64,000 nt of DNA from Sphingomonas hankookensis. Lineage in GTDB: Bacteria; Pseudomonadota; Alphaproteobacteria; Sphingomonadales; Sphingomonadaceae. The notes under the pieces were generated by a model. That model searched no databases. It saw only the letters and a program-made list of their open reading frames with translations, and was not told where the DNA came from. The position numbers and the translations under genes are program-made. The stretch lies in contig NZ_LQQO01000008.1 of assembly GCF_001619955.1 (NCBI RefSeq), positions 1-64,000 of the forward strand, written 5' to 3'. Below are positions 21,921 through 31,418 of the stretch, in pieces. Each line of letters opens with the position of its first letter. The stretch's first letter is position 1.

Positions 21921-22842
21921 CGCGCCAGAATGCGTAGGCGGCGTCGTCCCAATCTTTTGGCAACGCCGCCAGTTGTGTCGACCAATCAGGTGTCCAGCCA
22001 TCATCAAGGCGACTTTTCAGATGGCGCAATGCCACCACAAGAGCTTCCGGACAAAGCGGATCGAAATAGATGCCCGCTGCACCGCATAGCTCGCGGGCGT
22101 AGGGGCGGTCGGCTGCTACAATCGGCATGCCGATAGTCATCGCCTCTACGAGCGGCAAACCGTAGCTTTCTGTAAACGATGGAAAAACCAACGCATCTGC
22201 CGCCGAGTACATCGCCGCGACATCTCCAGAAGGTCGCTCGCCATCGAGCGTTGTTGCGATGTCTTCGACAAGGCCATGCGATCCCGCCAGTTGCATAGCA
22301 GAAGTGAGAATTGCGTGGTTTTTGTGCGGATAAGGCGCAGCTGGGTAGCAGAGGCGTAGCTTTCCGCCTCGCCATTCTCGGCGCGTCGTGCCGTCGACGC
22401 ATGCGGTCGGTTGCCGAGCTATCGATATCTTCCCGCGGGTCGTAGGGTAATGCTCTTCGATGGCTGCCCGCATGTGTTCGGTCTGCACGATTAAAGCATC
22501 GGCGAACCTGATATTGCGCTTGAAAAGGTAGCGGGAGACAAGGTTCTTGATCTGCTGGGGGCGGCTTGGCGTTTCCGAATTTGGGATGAGATGCGCGTTC
22601 TGCACGAACACGACCTGCTTACCAGAATAGCGTAGAGGGATATCCCCCAACACCAGTAGGGTGCCTGTGCGGGCGTCCTGTCTAAGACAGGATAGGAGCC
22701 GAAGAAGCGGACGGGGAATGGCCGAATGTTGAGTTCGCGTGATCTCGATATCACCGGCGATCCGCTGCAATGCTGGTAGCAGATGTTCTGCTAATCGCCG
22801 TGCGCCGAGGCCGAGCACGTTAGAAGCATCCACCTGAAGCAT
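21823..22842 (-). CDS. Glycosyltransferase, GT4-like (probable lysogenic conversion gene)
   Basis: A 339-residue GT-B glycosyltransferase on the opposite strand to the phage genes. The acceptor half begins MLQVDASNVLGLGARRL; the donor half has YPHKNH (171-176) and ADALVFPSFTESYGLPLVEAMTIGMPIVA-type sequence with the E-x-x-x-x-x-x-x-E motif E225-E233, typical of GT4 enzymes using a nucleotide-sugar donor. It is less GC-rich than its surroundings. Its C-terminal tail overlaps the end of the tail spike gene. In temperate phages such genes alter O-antigen or capsule and block superinfection; that role is inferred. Confidence 0.85.
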   Translation of the reverse strand: MLQVDASNVLGLGARRLAEHLLPALQRIAGDIEITRTQHSAIPRPLLRLLSCLRQDARTGTLLVLGDIPLRYSGKQVVFVQNAHLIPNSETPSRPQQIKNLVSRYLFKRNIRFADALIVQTEHMRAAIEEHYPTTRGKISIARQPTACVDGTTRREWRGGKLRLCYPAAPYPHKNHAILTSAMQLAGSHGLVEDIATTLDGERPSGDVAAMYSAADALVFPSFTESYGLPLVEAMTIGMPIVAADRPYARELCGAAGIYFDPLCPEALVVALRHLKSRLDDGWTPDWSTQLAALPKDWDDAAYAFWRVIQRDQEPSDERQRLPQTRPGEETQREWALSR

Positions 22843-22938
22843 TCCCCGATTCTGCGCCGCAAAGCCTTACGTCGCAAGGGGTGAGACACGCCGCTGCGCC
22901 CCGGTAGCGAACAATTGTCAATCGAAAGGACTGGTGCC

Positions 22939-22980
22939 ATGACCACGCTCAACCGCGCGCGCGGGAGCGCGTCCGCATGA
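22939..22980 (+). other. 13-codon micro-ORF leading into the lysis cassette
   Basis: AAAGGA stands eight bases before ATG 22939, opening a 13-codon frame (MTTLNRARGSASA). Its TGA overlaps the ATG at 22977 of the next gene, which lacks its own ribosome site. It looks like a coupled leader. Confidence 0.4.
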
Positions 22981-23522
22981 CCCTGCTCGCCCAGGCGAAA
23001 AGCTACGCTGCTAAAGCCGTTGCAAGCGGCCCAGCGACCGTCGCGCCGCCCAGCTTCGATGGACAAGGCTGGTTGGTCGTCGTCAATTTGGCGATGATGA
23101 CCGCCGCCTTCGTGCTGGCGCTGATGATGACCGTCGATCTGGTGCGGCACATATGGCGGCGGCGGCGCTGCGACCGGCCGAGCCATCCGGTGACGGTATG
23201 GCGCGGTATGGTGCTGTGCTTCGCGACCGGGATCGGGCTGCGCAGCGGCGGCGCGGCGGTCGTGCTGTGGGGGTGGAACCCCTTGCGGCCCGATGACACG
23301 GGCGCGCTGCTGTTGTTGCAGCGGATGATCGATCCGGTCGCGGTCGCGTTCGGCCTGACCGGGCTGGCCATCGCTTATCTGTCAGCGCCGGGCGTCGTGT
23401 ACCAGCTACGCCGCAAGCCCCACCCGCTCGATTTCTGGACGAAGCTGCCGCTGCTGTGGCGGCCCGCGGCGATCGTCGGCCTGTCGGTGGCGGCGGCCAT
23501 CGGCGTGGTGGCGACGCGATGA
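22977..23522 (+). CDS. Four-helix membrane protein, holin candidate or holin partner
   Basis: A 181-residue protein with four predicted membrane helices (about residues 31-55, 79-99, 121-140 and 163-181), with basic loops (WRRRRCDRP). It heads a block of two membrane proteins, an amidase and spanins, so a lysis role is likely. It is larger than most holins, and the second protein is an equally good candidate. Translation is probably coupled to the micro-ORF at 22939 and to the next gene (ATGA overlap). Confidence 0.65.
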   Translation: MTLLAQAKSYAAKAVASGPATVAPPSFDGQGWLVVVNLAMMTAAFVLALMMTVDLVRHIWRRRRCDRPSHPVTVWRGMVLCFATGIGLRSGGAAVVLWGWNPLRPDDTGALLLLQRMIDPVAVAFGLTGLAIAYLSAPGVVYQLRRKPHPLDFWTKLPLLWRPAAIVGLSVAAAIGVVATR

Positions 23523-23926
23523 TCGGGCGGCTGTTGGCGACGGCGGGGGCCGTGGTGCCGGTCGCGACGGTCGCGGCAATGGACAAGGGGGCGACGGTGC
23601 AGGCTTCGGTCCCAACCATCTGGCATTTCCTGGGCTACCCGTTCGAAGCGGGAAGCATGATCGCGGCGCTGTGCGCCTGCATCGCCGTCCGCTTCTACGT
23701 CGTCCAGACGGAGCGGAAAGCACATCGCTGGACCGTCGACGTGCCGGTGTCGGTGCTGTCGCTGCTGTTTACCGCCGGGTTGGTCATTTCGCAGCGGCCG
23801 GAGCCGTTGTGGGCGCTTATGACCGGCACCGGGATCGGCGCGCTGGGGGCCGGCATCATCTCGATCGCGCTGACGTGGGTGCAGCGCGCCACCGGCCCGT
23901 TCGCGCCCGACGCGAAGCCGGATTGA
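23519..23926 (+). CDS. Membrane protein, holin candidate
   Basis: A 135-residue protein with four hydrophobic stretches (about 5-21, 46-62, 75-92, 98-120) and a short charged C-terminus (GPFAPDAKPD). Start ATG 23519 overlaps the previous stop by four bases. It stands immediately before the endolysin, the usual place of a holin. Size is within the normal range for holins. No family signature is recognised, so the call rests on topology and order. Confidence 0.65.
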   Translation: MIGRLLATAGAVVPVATVAAMDKGATVQASVPTIWHFLGYPFEAGSMIAALCACIAVRFYVVQTERKAHRWTVDVPVSVLSLLFTAGLVISQRPEPLWALMTGTGIGALGAGIISIALTWVQRATGPFAPDAKPD

Positions 23927-23970
23927 TCCTCGCCGCCGGGTAGGCGGCATCTTCGAAAGGCAAGGTCAAA

Positions 23971-24435
23971 ATGACGACGGCAACCCCGGCGTGGCGCGCA
24001 GCCGCGTCCGCGCCGATCGCGCGCGCGATCACTTCGATCGCGGTCCATTGCACCGCGACCCGCGAGGGTCAGCCCTTCCACGTCGCGGACGTGCGGGCAT
24101 GGCACAAGGCGCAAGGGTGGAGCGACATCGGCTATCACTTCCTCGTTGCGCTGGATGGCTCAATCGAGATCGGCCGCGCCAAGGCACTGGTCGGCGCGCA
24201 CGTCGCAGGCCACAACGCGAACAGCGTCGGCATCGTCTATGTCGGCGGCGTTGCTGCGGACGGTAAGACGCCCAAGGACACCCGCACGACAGCACAGAAG
24301 GCGGCAATGGTCGACCTGCTGCGGACACTAAAGCAGACCCATCCCGGCGCGGTCATCAAGGGCCATCGGGACTATCCCAAGGTAGCGAAGGCCTGCCCGA
24401 GCTTCGACGCCAAAGGCGAGTACGCGCGGCTATGA
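23971..24435 (+). CDS. Endolysin: zinc N-acetylmuramoyl-L-alanine amidase
   Basis: A 154-residue amidase_2/T7-lysozyme-type enzyme that cuts the bond between MurNAc and L-Ala. Zinc ligands are visible: H26 (AVHCTAT), H132 (GHRDYP) and C142 (KACPSFD); Y55 in GYHFLVALDGSIEIGR is the usual catalytic Tyr. No signal peptide, so release needs a holin, matching the two membrane proteins before it. AAAGG-type site upstream of ATG 23971. The length matches T7 lysozyme (151). Confidence 0.93.
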   Translation: MTTATPAWRAAASAPIARAITSIAVHCTATREGQPFHVADVRAWHKAQGWSDIGYHFLVALDGSIEIGRAKALVGAHVAGHNANSVGIVYVGGVAADGKTPKDTRTTAQKAAMVDLLRTLKQTHPGAVIKGHRDYPKVAKACPSFDAKGEYARL

Positions 24436-24833
24436 CCGCGCTCCGCCCCTACCTCGCTATCGTCGGCGCCGTCGTGGCGGTGGCGTTGCTCGCCGCCGCC
24501 TACATCGCCGGCAGGCGCGACGGACGTGCTATCGCCGACGGTAAGCAGGCAGCGGTCGAGAAGGCGGTGAAGGCCGAGCGCGACAAGCGCGAAGCTCTCG
24601 TTGCCGCGTCCGAGGCGGCCGGCGCTGCCAAGGAAACCGACCGCCAAGAGAAGGTCCGGGAGATCTACCGTGAAACGAACACCATCACCGAACGCCCTGT
24701 GTATCGCAATCTGTGCGTCGATGCTGACGGGGTGCGGCTCGTCGAGCGCGCTACGGCCATCGCCAACGGCAACGATCCCGGCGCATCTCCTGTCACGCCC
24801 GGCGACCCTGCCCCAGCCGCGCCGCAGCGCTGA
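24432..24833 (+). CDS. Rz-like inner-membrane spanin
   Basis: A 133-residue protein with one N-terminal membrane anchor (YLAIVGAVVAVALLAAAYIAG) followed by a charged helical periplasmic region (AIADGKQAAVEKAVKAERDKREALVAASEAAGAAKETDRQEKVREIY), the plan of i-spanins. It overlaps the amidase stop by four bases. The second spanin gene lies inside it in the +1 frame. Together they should fuse inner and outer membranes at the end of lysis. Confidence 0.82.
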   Translation: MTALRPYLAIVGAVVAVALLAAAYIAGRRDGRAIADGKQAAVEKAVKAERDKREALVAASEAAGAAKETDRQEKVREIYRETNTITERPVYRNLCVDADGVRLVERATAIANGNDPGASPVTPGDPAPAAPQR

Positions 24834-24978
24834 CGGCGGGCAGGACGGCGCGGCCGCGCTAGGGTCGCAGCTGGACGTGCTGGACGTGGCAGGAGGTATT
24901 CGCGCCCAGCTTGTTCGACTGCAATGCGCCGTGCTTGCAGCTGCCGGCCAGCCGTTGCGGGCGGACTGCCCGCATTAG
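24670..24978 (+). CDS. Rz1-like outer-membrane spanin lipoprotein (nested in Rz)
   Basis: A 102-residue lipoprotein starting at GTG 24670, in the +1 frame of the Rz-like gene and extending 145 bases beyond it. The start has GGGAG seven bases upstream. MKRTPSPNALCIAICASMLTGC is a type II signal peptide with lipobox L-T-G-C (Cys22). The mature part is 81 residues with Pro/Ser stretches and a C-terminal helix (LGSQLDVLDVAGGIRAQLVRLQ). Nested Rz/Rz1 genes in this frame relation are known from lambda. The start codon and lipobox make the call solid although short ORFs of this type are easily missed. Confidence 0.82.
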   Translation: MKRTPSPNALCIAICASMLTGCGSSSALRPSPTATIPAHLLSRPATLPQPRRSADGGQDGAAALGSQLDVLDVAGGIRAQLVRLQCAVLAAAGQPLRADCPH

Positions 24979-24980
24979 CG

Positions 24981-25163
24981 TCAGTGTTCGAGTGCCAGCG
25001 CCGCGCTAACTGCCATCTCGCGGAACTTGCCCTGCCAAGTCGGGCCGGCCTCGCTCCACGGCGTTGGGGTCTCGAACTCGCCCATTCGGCTGTCCCACAG
25101 CTTTTCAGCCAGAAACTCGATGAGCGCGTCCCGATCGTTCGCAGTGCAGAGGCGGCAGGCCAT
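24981..25163 (-). CDS. Small hypothetical protein, reverse strand
   Basis: A 60-residue ORF opposite to the lysis genes: MACRLCTANDRDALIEFLAEKLWDSRMGEFETPTPW and WQGKFREMAVSAALALEH. The residue use is protein-like (balanced, with aromatic residues), but there is no strong ribosome site before the ATG and no family is recognised. It may be an accessory gene expressed with the adjacent reverse-strand regulator region. Confidence 0.4.
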   Translation of the reverse strand: MACRLCTANDRDALIEFLAEKLWDSRMGEFETPTPWSEAGPTWQGKFREMAVSAALALEH

Positions 25164-25206
25164 ATCGAATCATTGCCTTCGTGTTCTCGTTGCGTTCCAT
25201 ACGAGC

Positions 25207-25473
25207 ATGCGCAGGCATGAACGAGTCATCATCGAACTGGCAGTTGCCGTTCTACGCGCCGGCGTTGCGGAGAGCGACAAGCGACGCGTCGACACGCCAG
25301 CGGTGCGGCTGGCGTTGCGCTGCCTCCTACCGTACTGCCGGGAGCGCTGGCCGCTCGTATCCTATTGGGAGGGCGGGGCCGGCGGTCACGAGATCGGCAG
25401 GGCGCAGACCGTGACCGCCGCATTCAACGGCATCGTCCGCCAGTTGCGGCAGTCCGGCGCATGGCGGGAATGA
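25207..25473 (+). CDS. Small phage protein of unknown function
   Basis: An 88-residue ORF: VRLALRCLLPYCRERWPLVSYWEGGAGGHEIGRAQTVTAAFNGIVRQLRQSG. The C-L-x-P-Y-C-x-x-R-W-P pattern and the final N-G-I-x-R-Q-L helix look like a conserved family of phage-end proteins, but no function is known to me. The ATG at 25207 is chosen because the conserved-looking part begins there; an open frame extends upstream to 25027. It converges with the reverse-strand gene pair that ends at 25483. Confidence 0.5.
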   Translation: MRRHERVIIELAVAVLRAGVAESDKRRVDTPAVRLALRCLLPYCRERWPLVSYWEGGAGGHEIGRAQTVTAAFNGIVRQLRQSGAWRE

Positions 25474-25482
25474 GTGCCTACC

Positions 25483-25575
25483 TCAAAACAGGCGAGCCAC
25501 TCCGGCGACCAAACCCGCGAGCATCATCGCGGCAACGATGGTAGCCTCGACATGCAACCGGCTGTGCAGCCTCAT
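25483..25575 (-). CDS. 30-residue single-pass membrane microprotein
   Basis: The ATG overlaps the stop of the HTH gene as ATGA, so it should be translated by coupling. The product is a short basic start (MRLHSRLH) followed by one hydrophobic helix (ATIVAAMMLAGLVAGVA) and ends RLF. It is too short for a family call. The tight overlap with a regulator and a clean membrane helix argue against chance. Confidence 0.45.
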   Translation of the reverse strand: MRLHSRLHVEATIVAAMMLAGLVAGVARLF

Positions 25576-25820
25576 TGATCGCCGCCGGCTGGCGCCCATG
25601 GGTCTCTCGCCCCCAACCGACGCTCGTCCACCTGGAAGTGCTGGGCCAGCACCAGCCGGTCCGTCTCGTCCAGCCACTCCGGCGTGCCCCGGTGTACGAA
25701 CTGCTGCAGGTAGGCGACGTTGCGGCCGATCAGCCGCGACAGGGCGGACAGGCTCTCGCCCCGTTCGGCGGCCAGAGCGACCAGTGTAGCACGGACCTCG
25801 GCGGGCGTTGCGGTGGTCAA
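25572..25820 (-). CDS. Short HTH regulator resembling the DNA-binding half of an S24/LexA-type repressor
   Basis: An 82-residue protein with an XRE-like helix-turn-helix: SLSALSRLIGRNVAYLQQFVHRGTPEWLDETDRLVLAQHF. This closely resembles the N-terminal domain of alphaproteobacterial S24-family (CI/LexA-like) repressors, but the self-cleaving peptidase domain is absent. The start is TTG 25820, supported by GGGGAGG seven bases upstream; an ATG nearby is out of frame. It could be a stand-alone regulator or a repressor cut short by rearrangement. It is the last gene before the attachment site. Confidence 0.75.
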   Translation of the reverse strand: MTTATPAEVRATLVALAAERGESLSALSRLIGRNVAYLQQFVHRGTPEWLDETDRLVLAQHFQVDERRLGARDPWAPAGGDQ

Positions 25821-26053
25821 GCATGAGCCTCCCCGTGCGCGCCGACCCTGACCATTCCCTGCCCTCTCCGGCCGCTTTCCATGGCCTCAATCGTTGCCCA
25901 TTGGCGAGCCTTTGTCGAGCGTTGCAGACGCCGATTCGCGCGCAGCTTTCGACGCCAGCCGCCATTTTGACAAATCCAGTGCCCTTGAGGGGCGGCAACG
26001 GCGGGTAGAAGCGTGAACATGTGCACACGCGCATTGAAAACGCACGATTTACG

Positions 26054-26103
26054 CTCGACTGTTAATCGAGCGGCCGTAGGTTCGAATCCTACTCAGGGAG
26101 CCA
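26054..26103 (+). repeat. tRNA-Asn 3' fragment: right attachment site (attR) of the prophage
   Basis: The anticodon arm CTCGA-CTGTTAA-TCGAG (26054-26070, anticodon GTT), the T arm (GTAGG 26076-26080 / CCTAC 26088-26092 with loop TTCGAAT), acceptor strand TCAGGGA (26093-26099) and G-CCA (26100-26103) are intact. The 5' half is missing: no matching TCCCTGA or D arm lies upstream. This is the expected remnant when a phage inserts into a tRNA gene; the complete tRNA-Asn should be at the other prophage end. Confidence 0.85.
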
Positions 26104-26109
26104 GCGACA

Positions 26110-26143
26110 CCCCCGGAAATTGTTGGATTTTCCCTTCCGGGGG
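26110..26143. terminator. Hairpin terminator after the attachment site
   Basis: CCCCCGGAA (26110-26118) pairs perfectly with TTCCGGGGG (26135-26143). It probably was the terminator of the tRNA-Asn gene and may also serve the reverse-strand gene ending at 26153. Confidence 0.6.
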
Positions 26144-26152
26144 CGGGCCCGT

Positions 26153-26569
26153 TTACGGCCGTCGCGGCATCGCGCTGCTTTGCGGGCGACAGCCGAATGC
26201 CTGGAACATATCGGCCAGATCGTCCCGTCGCGGGGTAGCGCGCAACAGCTCGCCTTCGATCACCGCACAGCGCCGGTCATTATCCCGCGCCATCGTTCGC
26301 GCCGCGAAGAACAGCTGCCCGGCGAACAGCACCGTCATCGCCGCCGTCCCGAAAAACGCGCCGCGCGCCACCTGTCGCACCACCGCGCTATGCGCCCGGT
26401 GCGAACGCTCCAGCGTCAGGATGACCAGAAAGGCGCAGACGCCGCAGCGGGCGAGCGCGACGGCATCGGCATAGCGGATCAGCGGCGCGCTGAACCACGC
26501 CAGCGCGAGCAACCCGATGCCATAGCCCCAATAGATGCGTCCGATATCGTCGTTCGTGCTATCGGCCAT
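26153..26569 (-). CDS. Small membrane protein of unknown function
   Basis: A 138-residue protein with three predicted membrane helices (about 12-30, 37-52, 71-90) and a charged C-terminal tail. ATG 26569 is chosen because the 40 residues that a longer frame would add look non-coding. It is the first host gene outside the prophage, converging on the attachment site. No family is recognised. Confidence 0.6.
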   Translation of the reverse strand: MADSTNDDIGRIYWGYGIGLLALAWFSAPLIRYADAVALARCGVCAFLVILTLERSHRAHSAVVRQVARGAFFGTAAMTVLFAGQLFFAARTMARDNDRRCAVIEGELLRATPRRDDLADMFQAFGCRPQSSAMPRRP

Positions 26570-26822
26570 TCCTGCCCCCGCATCGCGTCCCGAAGGCAGC
26601 GTATCGACAACCACCCGCGAACGCGACCCCAGCCCGGCCTCGTCTTGTGGCGGCGGCAGCCCGCCCTGTATGCAATGCGAACAGGTCATCGTTCAGCCGC
26701 CGCTAATCTCAACTCGTGCACGGTCCGTCGGTCCGTCCCACGGACCCGAACCGGCGACCGTTCGTTGAAATGGCAGGAAGACACGCCATCGGTCGGGAAC
26801 CATGGCGGCATTGGAGAAACTG

Positions 26823-27434
26823 ATGTTGCTGCACCCTATGTCCCGTGCCCGCCTTCGCGCGATCGGCGCCACCTTGGTCGGGGCGCTCGCGCTCGCGGCC
26901 TGCGCCACGCCTACCCCCTATCAGCCCGCGTCGGGTTCGGGCTTCTATCGCAATGGCTATAGCGACCAGCAGATCGAGCCGAACCGCTACCAGGTCAGCT
27001 TTTCGGGCAACAGCCTGACGTCGCGCGAGACGGTCGAGCGGTATCTGCTGTACCGCGCCGCGCAGCTGACGCTGGAGCGCGGCTATGACTATTTCATCAT
27101 GGCCGATCGCGACACCAATCTGCGTAGCCGGACCTATTCGACGCCGGGTGTCGGTGGCTTCGGCGGATGGGGTGCGGGCTTTGGCTGGGGCGGCTGGGGC
27201 CCGGCATGGCGCTATCGCAGTCCGGCGTTCGGCTGGCGTACCTGGGACCCGTTCTGGGGCGATCCGTTCTTCGACCGCTCGGTCGATATCCGCACCGTCG
27301 ACAAGTATGAGGCGATGGCGGAAATCGTGCTGGGTCGCGGTCCGAAGCCCGCCAACAATGTCCGCGCCTTCGACGCCCGCGCGGTGTTGCAGAGCCTGGG
27401 GCCGAGCGTGATGGAGCCGGAACCGCGCCGGTAA
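26823..27434 (+). CDS. Outer-membrane lipoprotein, CC0125/CC1285-like
   Basis: A 203-residue lipoprotein. Signal peptide MSRARLRAIGATLVGALALAAC with the lipobox L-A-A-C (Cys27). YQVSFSGNSLTSRETVERYLLYRAAQLTLERGYDYFIMADRDTN is the hallmark of this alphaproteobacterial lipoprotein family, followed by a Gly/Trp-rich segment and a C-terminal YEAMAEIVLGRGP. ATG 26823 has GGAG six bases upstream; the ATG at 26802 is less likely. A strong terminator follows. Function of the family is unknown; the location is the cell envelope. Confidence 0.8.
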   Translation: MLLHPMSRARLRAIGATLVGALALAACATPTPYQPASGSGFYRNGYSDQQIEPNRYQVSFSGNSLTSRETVERYLLYRAAQLTLERGYDYFIMADRDTNLRSRTYSTPGVGGFGGWGAGFGWGGWGPAWRYRSPAFGWRTWDPFWGDPFFDRSVDIRTVDKYEAMAEIVLGRGPKPANNVRAFDARAVLQSLGPSVMEPEPRR

Positions 27435-27457
27435 CGTAAGCTACCGGCTGAATGCGG

Positions 27458-27495
27458 AAAGGCCGCCGTTCCTGATGGGGAGCGGCGGCCTTTTT
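27458..27495 (+). terminator. Rho-independent terminator
   Basis: AAAGGCCGCC (27458-27467) pairs with GGCGGCCTTT (27484-27493), followed by a run of five T in total (27491-27495). It ends the lipoprotein transcript. Confidence 0.9.
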
Positions 27496-27570
27496 CGTTG
27501 TGCCCGTATCATGTCGCTCCAACTCAAGCTGGGGACAGTTGCGATACTAGCGGCGCCACCAGCCGTCATC

Positions 27571-27655
27571 GTCACCCCGGACTTGATCCGGGGTCCCGCT
27601 TCTTTGCCGGCGTGGAAGAAAAAGAAGCGGGACCCCGGGTCAAGCCCGGGGTGAC
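27571..27655. repeat. Paired REP-like repeat (GTCACCCCGG type)
   Basis: Two 35-base arms in inverted orientation (27571-27605 and 27621-27655) that differ at two positions, starting GTCACCCCGG and ending CGCTTCTTT. Further copies are at 32812-32900 (pair) and 63595-63630 (single). Confidence 0.85.
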
Positions 27656-27708
27656 CGGGGGGAGCGTTGGGTCACCAACAGACGACCGGGACTTCGCCTA
27701 GCTGACAA

Positions 27709-27790
27709 ACGTATCCCCGCGCAGGCGGGGATCCAGAGCCGCAAGCGCCATCGCCCGTAACCCTGGATCCCCGCCTGCGCGGGGATACGT
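27709..27790. repeat. Perfect 28-base inverted repeat (ACGTATCCCCGC type)
   Basis: Arms 27709-27736 and 27763-27790 match perfectly across 28 bases with a 26-base loop. Each arm contains its own small dyad (ATCCCCGC / GCGGGGAT). It sits 22 bases beyond the secA stop and may act as its terminator. Confidence 0.85.
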
Positions 27791-27811
27791 CTTTCGCGGT
27801 CGAGGTAGTGG

Positions 27812-30559
<2,748 letters not shown>

Positions 30560-30648
30560 GGGCGAATTTCCTTGAAACTACGGGAAGCGCGCCGCGATGC
30601 GTTCGCCGGCTGCGCTGGAATAAGGGGTCGGACGGGCGCGGGTGCGCG

Positions 30649-30963
30649 CTATTCGTGGGTGCGCAGCGTGCGTGCGCGGACCGCGACATGGGGCGCGGGC
30701 GTCAGGAACAGCGGATGCGGATCGCGTACCAACGGCTGTAGCGGACGGGCGGTCGCGGCCGATCCGGCCTCCACCACGGCGACCGCGATCTGCCCGGCAA
30801 CGGCCTGCGCCTGTGCGACCTGCCGCGCATTCGCGACTCCCACGCCGGGCAGCAGGCCGGTCAGGCCCGTCAGCAGCGCGGAGAGGAACAGCAGCAAACG
30901 CAAGCGATACGTCCAGACGGTTTGGTTTCGCGACAGGATGCCGGCCGCAGTCGCGCGAGACAT
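30649..30963 (-). CDS. Small exported protein of unknown function
   Basis: A 104-residue protein with a signal-type N-terminus (RLRLLLFLSALLTGLTGLLPGVGVANA) and a Pro/Leu-rich mature part without a known domain. It lies 89 bases before secA on the same strand. The signal peptide makes it more likely real than an antisense shadow; function unknown. Confidence 0.5.
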   Translation of the reverse strand: MSRATAAGILSRNQTVWTYRLRLLLFLSALLTGLTGLLPGVGVANARQVAQAQAVAGQIAVAVVEAGSAATARPLQPLVRDPHPLFLTPAPHVAVRARTLRTHE

Positions 30964-30999
30964 AGGGAATGGGTGGCCCGGCGTCCAGACGCGGTCGAT

Positions 31000-31368
31000 C
31001 TACTTGTCGGAAGAGCGGCCCGGCAATTTCCACCGCATCTCACGCTGCCAAACGCCCGCTACGGCCTTTCCATCCGCGTCACGCGCCGGCTTGAATCGCA
31101 ACCGCGTCACCAGTCCGCGACAGGTCGCCTGATCCAACGAAGCGCCGGCCGACTCGAGGATACGGCACCCTTCAACCCTTCCCCGCCGGTCGACATCGAT
31201 CGCGAACTTCACGACACCTTCTTCGCCCCGCCGAAGCGCCACCTCCGGATAATCGTCGCCGGTCAACCATGTGGCGGCACCGATCCTTTCGGGTGGTGTC
31301 TGTGCGCAAACCCCGCCACCCCAACAAAGCGTTGCAACCGCCGCGCCCATGCGTAGGAACCGTCGCAT
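31000..31368 (-). CDS. Periplasmic TonB C-terminal domain protein
   Basis: A 122-residue protein with a signal peptide (RRFLRMGAAVATLCWGGGVCAQ) and then only a TonB C-terminal domain: EGVVKFAIDVDRRGRVEGCRILESAGASLDQATCRGLVTRLRFKPARD. It lacks the membrane anchor and Pro-rich spacer of an energy transducer, so it cannot itself couple to ExbBD. ATG 31368 (GGGGG six bases upstream) is preferred over GTG 31374. It is divergent from argJ with a 50-base gap. Confidence 0.75.
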   Translation of the reverse strand: MRRFLRMGAAVATLCWGGGVCAQTPPERIGAATWLTGDDYPEVALRRGEEGVVKFAIDVDRRGRVEGCRILESAGASLDQATCRGLVTRLRFKPARDADGKAVAGVWQREMRWKLPGRSSDK

Positions 31369-31418
31369 TGCCACCCCCTGCCCCGAACCCGGCGCAGGCT
31401 AGACCGGACCCTGCGACC

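Noticed and set aside
26035-26103. Complete tRNA gene
   Set aside because: Only the anticodon arm to CCA can be folded; no D arm or 5' acceptor strand lies upstream, so it is a 3' remnant.
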